Below are positions 56,671 through 64,000 of a DNA stretch of 64,000 nucleotides, piece by piece. The stretch is from Azospirillum ramasamyi. Its GTDB lineage: Bacteria; Pseudomonadota; Alphaproteobacteria; Azospirillales; Azospirillaceae. The position numbers and the translations under genes are program-made. How positions within the stretch are numbered: the stretch's first letter is position 1; the number at the start of each line of letters is the position of its first letter. Below the pieces are notes generated by a model. That model was not told the origin of the DNA. It worked only from the letters and a program-made list of their open reading frames with translations, and searched no databases. The stretch lies in NCBI RefSeq assembly GCF_003233655.1, contig NZ_CP029829.1:1994978-2058977 (forward strand). Direction: 5' to 3'.

Positions 56671-56830
56671 CCCGCACCCCAGCGACGGTACCCCAGCGGC
56701 TGTAGCGGCCCGGCGGCAATGGGCGCCCGTCCCGCCGGCCGCCTCGGCTAAAGGCCTATACATCGAATGCAAGGAATCATCGTAGGCTTGGGACTGTCGC
56801 CGTTCGATCCGACCGTTTCCGGGATGCCGT

Positions 56831-57316
56831 ATGCTGACCATCATCTACCGCAGCGAGGCTATTGACCGGCTGCCCTACAGCGCCCTCGCCGACATCTGTC
56901 TGTTCAGCGCCCGCAAGAACCGCGAGTTGGGAGTGACCGGCTTTCTGGTGGAGTTCGAGGGCATCTTCCTGCAGGTCCTGGAAGGCGAAGCCGAGGTGGT
57001 CGAGCCGCTATACACCCGCATCGCCGCCGACCCGCGCCACCGCAACGTCCAACTGCTCCTGCGCGAGCATTCGGCCGGCCAACCAAATTTCGGCTTTTGG
57101 GCGATGAATTTCGGACCGCTCGACACCCCGACCTTCTGGCAGGCGGTGTTCGGTTCCCCGGTCCGGGTCGAGGAGTTCCGCCGCCGGTCGCACGATGCCG
57201 GCTTCGCACTCGACGTGCTGGCCCGCGCCTACATGCATGCCTGCATCCTGGCCGACATCGATCCCGCCACCCGCGACCTGGTGCGCGGCACCATCCCCAG
57301 TTTCCCGGTCGGCTGA
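56831..57316 (+). CDS. BLUF-domain blue-light sensor
   Basis: A 161-residue protein with an N-terminal BLUF domain (residues 1-95) that binds FAD. The functional residues are in place: Tyr6 (IIYRS), Asn30 (RKNREL) and Gln48 (FLQVLEG). GVTGFLV and RIAADPRHRNVQLL also match. A helical C-terminal part (about 105-161) has no known output domain, so it likely acts by protein contact, like short BLUF proteins. It lies between the PaaX-like regulator and the diiron oxygenase on the same strand, but gaps of 160 and 274 bp leave cotranscription open. Confidence 0.92.
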   Translation: MLTIIYRSEAIDRLPYSALADICLFSARKNRELGVTGFLVEFEGIFLQVLEGEAEVVEPLYTRIAADPRHRNVQLLLREHSAGQPNFGFWAMNFGPLDTPTFWQAVFGSPVRVEEFRRRSHDAGFALDVLARAYMHACILADIDPATRDLVRGTIPSFPVG

Positions 57317-57484
57317 CCTAGCGGCCGACGCGGGTCCGACGCCGCTCCGGCGGCGTCCTCAATTCCGATACCAATTACCCGAATATCGAGCACATCCCGT
57401 ACGAATTGATCTGGATCAATTCGGCACCTCCACATGCCTTTCTTTTCAAATCAATGCATTATGACGTCCGGCCCGCCCCTCAAC

Positions 57485-57529
57485 GTGATACACAATTTGT
57501 TGAACGATCTGATTTTTCGTGTCATATAA
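57485..57529 (+). promoter_or_regulatory. Operator-like spaced element and promoter of the diiron oxygenase
   Basis: It reads GTGATACAC, 25 bases, GTGTCATATAA, 62 bp before the oxygenase ATG. A sigma-70-like promoter fits inside it: TTGAAC at 57500-57505, 17 bases, CATATA at 57523-57528. The -10 overlaps the right arm, as expected for a repressor site. The same element is upstream of livK. Confidence 0.65.
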
Positions 57530-57590
57530 AGACCACAGGGCGCCGATGGAAAAGTGAGCGCCCGCCGAAATTCCCGGAGGAAACGCCCCC

Positions 57591-58619
57591 ATGTCCAAGG
57601 ACTACGCCCCCATCGCCAACACGATGGAGCTCCCCCCCGCCACGCCCCAGCCGAATGTCTACCCGCTGTCCTGGGTGTCGCAGACCAAGAAGCTGGAAGA
57701 GGTCTACGCCGCCGCCCAGCGCGAGAACTGGGATCCGGCCAAGCTGCCCTGGGACAGCTTCGACGTGTCGCGCTACAGCTGGGAGGAGCGGGAGGCCATC
57801 GCCTATTGGTGGACCATCCTGTCGGTGTTCGACGCTTCCGCCCCGCCGGTCTTCGCCCATGCGCTGATCAAGACCTACGAGGTGCATGAGGAGGATCCCG
57901 TCCGCCGCTGCTTCTTCTCCGTCACCCGCGACGAGCAGAACCACGAGCAGATGTGCGGGCTGGCCATCACCAAGCTGCTGGAGGCCGACAGCCCGCTGAC
58001 CTACGAGCCGAAGACCGATCTCGGCCGCCGGCTGCAGAAGAACGCCCACTGGCTGTACTACAATGGCGGACGCTATTGGGACGGCTACAAGAAGGCGGTT
58101 CCGAAATACTCGCTGGCGGTGCTGTTCAGCTCCTTCCTGATGGGCGAGATCGCGGCGGCGACCATCTTCCACCAGATGGCGGCGGGCTGCACCGAGCCGG
58201 TGTTCAAGGAGGCCTTCCGCAACATCGGCCGCGACGAGGGCCGCCACATGGCGATCTGCATGTCGGTGATGGAGCGCGACTATCCCCATCTGGCGGTGGA
58301 GGACAAATCCGTCATCACCAAGCAGATCCGCGCCGGCTACCTGTTCCTGTCCGCCGTCCTGTTCGAACCGCCGCCCCAGTTCTGGGACCTGCCGGACGAC
58401 TTCATCGCCACCCAGCGCGAGGCCGAGGCCATCGCCCGCAACGCCGGCTTCCACATCCCGGATTACGAGGCGAAGAAGGAGAACTGGCGCAACGCCATGC
58501 TGAACCTCAAGGGCGTGCTGGACCGCTACGGCATCCCGTTCCCGGCGATCCCCGAAGTCGGCATCACCGGCGAGGAAGTGCGGGACGTCGACATGGACGA
58601 GATCATTCCGGTGTTCTGA
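57591..58619 (+). CDS. Ferritin-like diiron oxygenase, substrate unknown
   Basis: A 342-residue all-helical protein with the carboxylate-bridged diiron pattern. A helix with Glu residues (EEREAIAYWW near residue 65) is followed by ExxH in DEQNHEQMC (near 115), a lone Glu in LMGEIAAATIFH (near 185), and a second ExxH in GRDEGRHMAIC (near 215). This is the ligand order of R2-like oxygenases. A 2Fe-2S/FAD reductase gene follows at 58807 and is the natural electron donor. An AGGA ribosome site precedes the ATG. It is not BoxB-like in length (about 470) and lacks multicomponent partner subunits. The PaaX-family regulator nearby suggests an aromatic or aryl-CoA substrate; a p-aminobenzoate N-oxygenase-like activity is an alternative. 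Confidence 0.8.
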   Translation: MSKDYAPIANTMELPPATPQPNVYPLSWVSQTKKLEEVYAAAQRENWDPAKLPWDSFDVSRYSWEEREAIAYWWTILSVFDASAPPVFAHALIKTYEVHEEDPVRRCFFSVTRDEQNHEQMCGLAITKLLEADSPLTYEPKTDLGRRLQKNAHWLYYNGGRYWDGYKKAVPKYSLAVLFSSFLMGEIAAATIFHQMAAGCTEPVFKEAFRNIGRDEGRHMAICMSVMERDYPHLAVEDKSVITKQIRAGYLFLSAVLFEPPPQFWDLPDDFIATQREAEAIARNAGFHIPDYEAKKENWRNAMLNLKGVLDRYGIPFPAIPEVGITGEEVRDVDMDEIIPVF

Positions 58620-58647
58620 GGCGCCCGCAAGATTTGCTCCCACCCTA

Positions 58648-58760
58648 CCCCTCCCCCGCTGGGCGGGGGAGGGAGCTCCGCCGATCTCCCGCGAAGCTCC
58701 TGTCCCCCTCCCCTGCATCGGACCGGCCTCCGGTCGGCCGAGAGCGGGAGAGGGTCGGGG
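58648..58760. repeat. Related GC-rich intergenic hairpins
   Basis: CTCCCCCGC-TGG-GCGGGGGAG near 58651-58671 and GACCGG-CCT-CCGGTC at 58721-58735 lie between the oxygenase and its reductase. The flanking CCTCCCC and GAGAGCGGGAGAGGG resemble the outer arms of the 83-bp cloverleaf elements, but the GCACAAA hairpin is missing, so this may be a degenerate relative. Confidence 0.5.
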
Positions 58761-58806
58761 TGGGGCACGTGTTTTCCCGACCGATCAAATCCCAAGGATC
58801 CCCCCG

Positions 58807-59859
58807 GTGAGCCGAATCCGCCTCCACCCCTCCGGCCGCACGGTCGAGTGCCGTGACGGCGAGACCGTCCTGTCGGCGCTGGAACAGGCCGGCTACGCCC
58901 TGCCCAACAACTGCCGCGCCGGCGCCTGCGGCGAATGCAAGGTCAAGGTGCTCAGCGGCCAGTTCGACCAGGGCATGGTTCTGGACATGGCGCTGTCCCA
59001 GGGCGAGCGGAAGGACGGCTACGGCCTGATGTGCATGGCCAAGCCGATCTCCGACGAGCTGGTGATCGAATACGGCACCGCCGACGCCCAGCCCAAGCTG
59101 TTCCCGCCGCGCGAGAACGTGCTGTTCATCGTCACCGACCGCATCCCGCGCACGCCGCGCATCGTGGAGCTGCGCCTGCGCCCGCTCGGCCAGCCGCTGC
59201 GCTACTGGCCGGGCCAGTATGTGATGCTGGGCGACGACTCCGCCGGAGCGCCGCCGCGCTGCTATTCCATCGCCAACGCCCCCCGCCCCGACGGCGAGAT
59301 CGTGCTGCAGGTGACGCGCGTGGACGGCGGGCCGACCAGCGGCTGGATCCACGACACGCTGACCGTCGGCAGCATGGTCAAGCTGTCCGGCCCCTACGGC
59401 ACCTTCATCGGCGACCCGTCGGTGGACAGCCCGGTGCTGTGCATGGCCGCCGGCTCCGGCCTCGCGCCGATCCTGGCGCTGACCGACGCGGCGCTGCGCC
59501 GCGGCTACCGTCCGCCGGTGACGCTGCTGTTCTCCGCCTGCACGCAGGCCGACGTGTATGAACTCGGTCTGCTCAGCTACTGGCAGGCCAAGTACCGCAA
59601 CTTCAAGGTCAAGGTGACGCTGACGCGGGAGGAAGCCGCCGGCCATCTCAAGGGCCGCATCCCCGCCATCCTGCCCGGCCTGTTCCCCGACCTGTCCGGC
59701 CACGCCATCTTCACCGCCGGCAGCCCCGCCTTCGTCGAGTCCTGCGTCGCCGCCGCCCGTTCGCTGGGCGCCAGGGACGACCAGATCCACAGCGAAGGCT
59801 ATGTCTCGCAGCACATCCCGGAGACGCTGCCGGCCGACCGGCTGATGGCGGTGGGGTGA
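58807..59859 (+). CDS. 2Fe-2S/FAD/NAD(P)H oxidoreductase, likely donor to the diiron oxygenase
   Basis: A 350-residue modular reductase. A plant-type 2Fe-2S domain (residues 1-92) holds the cluster cysteines in CRAGACGEC (C-x4-C-x2-C) and LMCMA. An FAD-binding domain (about 100-205) has the RCYSIAN motif, and the NAD(P)H domain (about 215-340) has AAGSGLAPILAL. It is the class that feeds electrons from NAD(P)H to diiron or Rieske oxygenases. The start is GTG at 58807 with AAGGA before it. A 187-bp repeat-bearing gap separates it from the oxygenase gene. Confidence 0.9.
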   Translation: MSRIRLHPSGRTVECRDGETVLSALEQAGYALPNNCRAGACGECKVKVLSGQFDQGMVLDMALSQGERKDGYGLMCMAKPISDELVIEYGTADAQPKLFPPRENVLFIVTDRIPRTPRIVELRLRPLGQPLRYWPGQYVMLGDDSAGAPPRCYSIANAPRPDGEIVLQVTRVDGGPTSGWIHDTLTVGSMVKLSGPYGTFIGDPSVDSPVLCMAAGSGLAPILALTDAALRRGYRPPVTLLFSACTQADVYELGLLSYWQAKYRNFKVKVTLTREEAAGHLKGRIPAILPGLFPDLSGHAIFTAGSPAFVESCVAAARSLGARDDQIHSEGYVSQHIPETLPADRLMAVG

Positions 59860-59866
59860 ACGGACG

Positions 59867-59918
59867 CGCGCATTCCGGGAAACGCTGGTCCTGTAAGGCG
59901 CTGGCCCCGGAATGCGCG
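59867..59918. terminator. Bidirectional hairpin between convergent genes
   Basis: CGCGCATTCCGGG and CCCGGAATGCGCG are perfect 13-bp arms around 26 bases. It lies between the reductase and chemoreceptor stops and probably terminates both, although there is no T-run. Confidence 0.65.
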
Positions 59919-59922
59919 GGTT

Positions 59923-62007
59923 TCAAGCCTTGTGGACACCGGCGATGAAGCCGTCGATCTCGCGGGTCAGATCCTTCGACTGGCCGGCGAGCGCGGCGGC
60001 GGCGGCGAGAAGCTGGTCGGCGGCCGCGCCGGTTTCGCCGGCGCCCGCCCGGATCTTGCCCATGCCGCCGCTGACCTCCTGCGCCCCGTCGGCGGCGCGG
60101 CTCACGCTGCGGGCGATCTCCTGGGTTGCCGCCGCCTGCTGATCCACCGCCGCGGCGATCCCCGACGCGATGCGGCTGACCTGGGCGATGGTCTCGCCGA
60201 TGCCGTGGACGGCGGTCACCGCATCCTGCGTCGCATCGCGGATGCCCTTGATCTGGCCGACGATGTCCTCGGTCGCCTGCGCGGTCTGGTTGGCGAGGTT
60301 CTTGACCTCCGATGCCACGACGGCGAAGCCCCTGCCCGCTTCACCGGCCCGCGCCGCCTCGATGGTGGCGTTCAGCGCCAGCAGGTTGGTCTGGCCGGCG
60401 ATGGAGTTGATGAGTTCCACCACGGCGCCGATCCGTTCGGCGCTCTCCGCCAGAACGGCGACCGCATCGTCGGCCCGCTTCACATCCGACACCGCGGCAT
60501 CCGCGATGCGGGCGGAGTCCGCCACCTGCCGGCCGATGTCCTGGACCGAGGCGGATAGCTCCTCCGTCGCCGCGGCGGCGGTCTGCACGCTGTCGGCGGC
60601 GGCGCTGGCGGAGGCGGCCACCTGCTCCGACCGGCCCAGGCTCTGGTCGGCGATGCCGGTCAGGGCGCGGGCGGTCGATTCGAGCTGCTGGGCGGACGAG
60701 GCCAGCGCCCCGGTCAGGCCGCCGACCCGATGCTCGAAGCTCTCCTGAAGGTCGGCCAGCGCCGCGGTGCGGGCTTCCCTGGCGTGCCAGTCGGCCTGCT
60801 GCCGGCGGTCAAGCTCCTTTGCCCGGACCAGCCCTTCCTTGAACACCTCGACGGCGCGGGCCATGCCGCCGGCCTCGTCGTCGCGGTCGGCGCCCGGCAC
60901 CGTCACCGCCAGATCGCCGGCCGCCAGCCGGTCCATGGCGACGGTGACGGCGCTGACCGGCCGGGCGATGCCGTCGCCGACCCTCCAGGCGACCAGGCAT
61001 CCCAACGCGACGCAACCCAGGCTGACCAGCACGATCAGCAGGGCGAGCCGGTTCGCATCGGCCATCACGCTGGATTGCGGCGCCGCCACCATGAAGGACC
61101 AGGCGCCCTCCGCGCCGGAGAAGCGCACCGGCGCCAGCCGCAGGTAATGCGGCGCCCCGGCAAGCGTGACGACGCCGTCGAAGGCGCGCCCCTCGGCGAC
61201 CGCGCGGCGGGCGGCCTCCGGCAGGTCGTCGGCGGTCTTCGACAGCCGCCCGGCGTCGGGATGGGCGACATAGAGGCCGGATCCGGTCAGCACCGCGGCG
61301 AAACCGTCGCCATAGGGCTTCACCGAGCGGACAAGATCGGTCAGGCCGCTGAGCGCCATGTCGACCCCGGCGACCCCGACCACCCGCCCTCCACCCGCCG
61401 CGCCGTCCATCACCGGCGCCGCGGCGCTGGTCATCAGCCGCTGGGTGAAGTCATCGAGATAGGGCTCGGTCAGGACGGGCTTTCGAGCGGCGGCGGCAGA
61501 CTTGTAATATTCCTTCTCCTGCACGTCGGAGAAGGGATAGCCCTCGCTGTCGTCGGCCTGCACGCCCTTTTCCCCCGGCAGCCACAGCAGGCTCATCCGG
61601 CCGGTCTTGGGCAGGCCGAGAATCTCGGTCGAGCGGTCATGGCCGGCGAACACCGCATCCCGGCCGTCGAACCCGTCGTCGGACATGTCCACCCACACCC
61701 CGACATAGAGCGGGTTGGCTTCCGCCACGCGGCGCAGGTAACGGTTCACCGTTTCGCGCCGCGGGGTTCCGGTGGACCGTTCGACCTCCACCAGCGCAGC
61801 GGCGGCACGGGCGGCGTCGAGCGCCGCGGAAAGATCGGCGGCGACCCGCGCTCCATGGCGGTCCGCCATCTCGGCCGCCAGGGTCTGGGCCGCCTTGTGC
61901 CCGGCGTCGCGCGACAGGGTGAGCGACACCACCGTCACCGCGGCGGCGCCCGCCGCCAGAACCGCCGCCACGCCGATGATGATCTTCGTCCTGAACCGAG
62001 CCGTCAT
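59923..62007 (-). CDS. Methyl-accepting chemotaxis protein with double Cache sensor
   Basis: A 694-residue chemoreceptor. A first membrane helix (about 8-30) and a second (about 320-345) enclose a periplasmic dCACHE domain ([19 protein letters not shown] and [32 protein letters not shown], in parts). HAMP (about 345-400) follows, then the signalling domain with its tip near residues 535-565 ([23 protein letters not shown] split around the centre). No CheR-binding pentapeptide is seen at the C-terminus. The dCACHE sensors often bind amino acids or organic acids. The ligand here is unknown, but the neighbouring uptake and aromatic genes make an organic acid plausible. Confidence 0.93.
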   Translation of the reverse strand: MTARFRTKIIIGVAAVLAAGAAAVTVVSLTLSRDAGHKAAQTLAAEMADRHGARVAADLSAALDAARAAAALVEVERSTGTPRRETVNRYLRRVAEANPLYVGVWVDMSDDGFDGRDAVFAGHDRSTEILGLPKTGRMSLLWLPGEKGVQADDSEGYPFSDVQEKEYYKSAAAARKPVLTEPYLDDFTQRLMTSAAAPVMDGAAGGGRVVGVAGVDMALSGLTDLVRSVKPYGDGFAAVLTGSGLYVAHPDAGRLSKTADDLPEAARRAVAEGRAFDGVVTLAGAPHYLRLAPVRFSGAEGAWSFMVAAPQSSVMADANRLALLIVLVSLGCVALGCLVAWRVGDGIARPVSAVTVAMDRLAAGDLAVTVPGADRDDEAGGMARAVEVFKEGLVRAKELDRRQQADWHAREARTAALADLQESFEHRVGGLTGALASSAQQLESTARALTGIADQSLGRSEQVAASASAAADSVQTAAAATEELSASVQDIGRQVADSARIADAAVSDVKRADDAVAVLAESAERIGAVVELINSIAGQTNLLALNATIEAARAGEAGRGFAVVASEVKNLANQTAQATEDIVGQIKGIRDATQDAVTAVHGIGETIAQVSRIASGIAAAVDQQAAATQEIARSVSRAADGAQEVSGGMGKIRAGAGETGAAADQLLAAAAALAGQSKDLTREIDGFIAGVHKA

Positions 62008-62304
62008 GCCGCACGCCTTTTTCCGGTCCGCCAGATGTTCTGGAAAGAACGGTAAGGCGGTACAAAATAGGGGTAAGGGCCGGCACCATATAATCGATAA
62101 CGACCGGAAGGCACGTCAAATCTCATGACTTGGCGGCCAGGGTCTCAACCTTGGAGCGGCTTTCGGACCCGGCGCCGTTCCTGGACGCCCAGGCATCCGA
62201 TATTGCTGCAGCTGCGATAAAAGAGCGCAGGCGGAGCAAAGAAGCCCCGCCCGCATCATGTTCACAACCAATAATGTACGGTGCCCCGGTGCGGGTGGCG
62301 TCCC

Positions 62305-63321
62305 TTACGGCCCCTCGTACCGCACCACCTGCTGGTCGATGGCGCCGAACACGCTGGCGCCGGACTCGTCGAACAGCTCGATCCGCACGCGGTCGCCGAA
62401 GCGCATGAAGGGGGTCTTCGGCGCACCATGCTCGATGGTTTCGATCATCCGCAGCTCCGCAAGGCAGGAATAGCCGACGCCGCCGGCGCTGACCGGCTTG
62501 CCGGGTCCGCCGTCCAGCTTGTTCGACACCGTGCCCGACCCGACGATGCTGCCGGCCGCCAGATGGCGGGTCTTGGCGGCATGGGCGATCAGCGTCGGGA
62601 AATCGAAGGTCATATCGACCCCGGCATTCGGGCAGCCGAAGGGCTCGCCGTTCAGCGTCGTCACCAGCGGACGGTGCAGCTTGCCGCCGTCCCAGGCGTC
62701 GCCCAGCTCGTCCGGCGTCACCGCGACGGGGGAGAAACTGGAGGCCGGCTTGGACTGGAAGAAGCCGAAGCCCTTGCCCAGCTCCGCCGGGATCAGGTTG
62801 CGCAAGGATACGTCGTTGACCAGCATCAGCAGCCGGATCTGTCCGCGCGCCGCCTCGGCCGAGACGCCCATCGGCACGTCGCCGGTGATGGCGGCGATCT
62901 CCGCCTCGAAATCGATGCCCCAGGCCTCGGTCGCCGCCGGGATCGGGTCGGTCGGCGCCAGGAAGCTGTCGGAACAGCCCTGATACATCAGCGGGTCGGT
63001 CCAGAAGCTGGGCGGCATCTCCGCCCCGCGAGCCTTGCGCACCAGCTCAACATGGTTGACGTAGGCCGAGCCGTCCGCCCATTGATAGGCGCGCGGCAGC
63101 GGCGAGGCCGCCTCGGCCGGGTCGAAGGGCCGGCCCGATGCCGGATCGGCGTTCAGCGCGCGATAGGCCTCCTCCAGCTTGGGCGCCAGCGCCGACCAGT
63201 CGTCCAGCGCCGCCTGCAAGGTCTTCGCGATTTCCGGCACCGGCGTCGCGCGGGTCAGGTCGCGCGACACCACGACCAGGGTGCCGTCGCGCCCGCCCGC
63301 CTTCAAACTTGCCAGCTTCAT
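62305..63321 (-). CDS. fahA: Fumarylacetoacetate hydrolase family protein
   Basis: A 338-residue protein of the FAH family. The N-terminus is MKLASLKAGGRDGTLVVVSRD. The catalytic core has EAWGIDFEAEIAAITGDVPMG, LMLVNDVSLRNLIPAELGKGFGFFQSKPASSFSPVAVTP in parts, and GSGTVSNKL with the metal-binding acidic residues. It hydrolyses fumarylacetoacetate to fumarate and acetoacetate. The next gene upstream on the same strand, hmgA, 49 bp away, supports the homogentisate route. The 297 bp between it and the chemoreceptor holds nothing recognisable. Confidence 0.92.
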   Translation of the reverse strand: MKLASLKAGGRDGTLVVVSRDLTRATPVPEIAKTLQAALDDWSALAPKLEEAYRALNADPASGRPFDPAEAASPLPRAYQWADGSAYVNHVELVRKARGAEMPPSFWTDPLMYQGCSDSFLAPTDPIPAATEAWGIDFEAEIAAITGDVPMGVSAEAARGQIRLLMLVNDVSLRNLIPAELGKGFGFFQSKPASSFSPVAVTPDELGDAWDGGKLHRPLVTTLNGEPFGCPNAGVDMTFDFPTLIAHAAKTRHLAAGSIVGSGTVSNKLDGGPGKPVSAGGVGYSCLAELRMIETIEHGAPKTPFMRFGDRVRIELFDESGASVFGAIDQQVVRYEGP

Positions 63322-63370
63322 TCGTCTCTTCCCTTCCTGAAATATCAGCCTGCGGCGGCCTTATGGCCGC

Positions 63371-64000
63371 TCATTTCGCTTTCCAGCTGTCGGCGTAGCC
63401 GCCCCATTCGACGCCCTCCATCGCCGGGTAGACGTCCAGCGGGTCGCGGGTGTCGATCATCACCGCCACCTCGTCGGTCTCCTTGCGCTCGAATTTCTGC
63501 GCCACCTCGTAGGCCTTCGGATGCGGCCCGTGCGGGAAGCCCGAGGGGTGATAAGTCACCATGCCGGGGTGGATGTTGTCGCGCGAGAAGAACTGGCCGC
63601 GGTGATAGAACAGCACCTCGTCGTAATCCTCGTTGGAGTGGTAATAGGGCAGCTTCAGCGCCTCCGGATCCGACTCGATGGGCCGCGGCACGAAGGTGCA
63701 GACGACGAAGCCGTTGGCGATCCAGGTGCTGTGCGCCGAGGGCGGCAGGTGGTAGCGGTGGCTCATCAGCGGCCGGATATCGCGCCAGTTCAGCCGCACC
63801 GGCGCCAGATCGCCGTGCCAGCCCACCGCGTCCAGCGGGTTGAACGGATAGGTCATGGCGCAGATCCGATTGCGCTTCTTCACCCGGACCAGCGTTTCGC
63901 GCTCGTGCTTCTGCGCCTGGAAGGCATCGTCCAGGGCCGGGACGTCCAGCACCGCCGGGTCGAAGATGGCGTGGGTGCCGACCAGCCCCTTGTGCGGCAG
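63371..64000 (-). CDS. hmgA: Homogentisate 1,2-dioxygenase, C-terminal part
   Basis: The frame is open to the window edge, so the start is missing and only the last 210 residues are seen (beginning LPHKGLVGTHAIFDPA). Family stretches include NPLDAVGWHGDLAPVRLNWRDI, YYHSNEDYDEVLFYHRGQF and MVTYHPSGFPHGPHP. These hold the iron-binding Glu and His residues of the dioxygenase. It opens the homogentisate ring to maleylacetoacetate. It is the likely promoter-proximal partner of fahA; maiA is located separately at 49.5 kb. Confidence 0.93.
   Translation of the reverse strand: MPHKGLVGTHAIFDPAVLDVPALDDAFQAQKHERETLVRVKKRNRICAMTYPFNPLDAVGWHGDLAPVRLNWRDIRPLMSHRYHLPPSAHSTWIANGFVVCTFVPRPIESDPEALKLPYYHSNEDYDEVLFYHRGQFFSRDNIHPGMVTYHPSGFPHGPHPKAYEVAQKFERKETDEVAVMIDTRDPLDVYPAMEGVEWGGYADSWKAK

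Noticed and set aside
57591-58619. Calling the diiron protein BoxB or a phenylacetyl-CoA epoxygenase subunit
   Set aside because: BoxB is about 470 residues and the Paa epoxygenase needs several subunits and linked genes; neither is present. Only the general diiron class is supported.
59923-62007. Chemoreceptor as part of the oxygenase operon
   Set aside because: It is on the opposite strand and separated by a strong hairpin, so only functional, not transcriptional, linkage is possible.

Overview
The window is GC-rich (roughly 70%) alphaproteobacterial DNA with dense genes and third codon positions rich in G and C. Gene content fits a Rhodospirillales/Azospirillum-like free-living nitrogen fixer. 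The pointers are CowN (protects nitrogenase from CO) beside an RcoM-type CO sensor, an RpoE/ChrR pair, an LpxD, several very large hybrid histidine kinases, a chemoreceptor, NnrU, and aromatic-acid genes. No insertion sequence, phage, CRISPR array, tRNA or rRNA was seen. The assignment is inference from gene content, not a database match.

Layout. 1-6.1 kb: the end of a GGDEF-EAL protein, a DinG/Rad3-like helicase, mtgA, and a chrR/ECF-sigma pair with a candidate autoregulated promoter. 6.1-14.1 kb: one minus-strand run of a 1299-residue hybrid kinase, a REC-GGDEF protein and two MoeA-like molybdopterin proteins, the last fused to a periplasmic-binding-like domain. 14.4-19.7 kb: sorbosone dehydrogenase-like protein, cowN, rcoM, trmJ, lpxD, cupin. 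19.8-31.9 kb: OmpA protein, orphan TRAP binding protein, two paired membrane/coiled-coil proteins, acs, EVE-YciI-exonuclease-NUDIX group, methyltransferase, acnA. 32-46.8 kb: hybrid kinase, amidoligase/glutamine-amidotransferase pair, phospholipase D-like protein, two lipoproteins, DedA, NnrU, CBS, DUF2934, a two-domain cold-shock protein with a long Arg/Gly/Asp linker, low-complexity exported proteins, an EamA exporter. 46.8-64 kb: LytS-like hybrid kinase, maiA, livFGMHK, PaaX-family regulator, BLUF photoreceptor, ferritin-like diiron oxygenase, its 2Fe-2S/FAD reductase, chemoreceptor, fahA and the 3' part of hmgA.

The strongest candidate for an undescribed system is 50.3-59.9 kb. A Liv-type importer diverges from a PaaX-family regulator, followed by a BLUF protein, a diiron oxygenase and an electron-transfer reductase. 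The regions upstream of livK and of the oxygenase both carry the same spaced element, GTGATACAC-N25-GTGTCATAWAA, in the same orientation relative to the gene it precedes. This suggests one regulator controls both uptake and oxidation of a substrate. Two 83-bp cloverleaf-like repeats, in opposite orientations, lie after livF and between livK and livH. Other points of interest are the rcoM-cowN pair, the amidoligase pair, a palindrome family overlapping stop codons, and tandem repeats near two genes.
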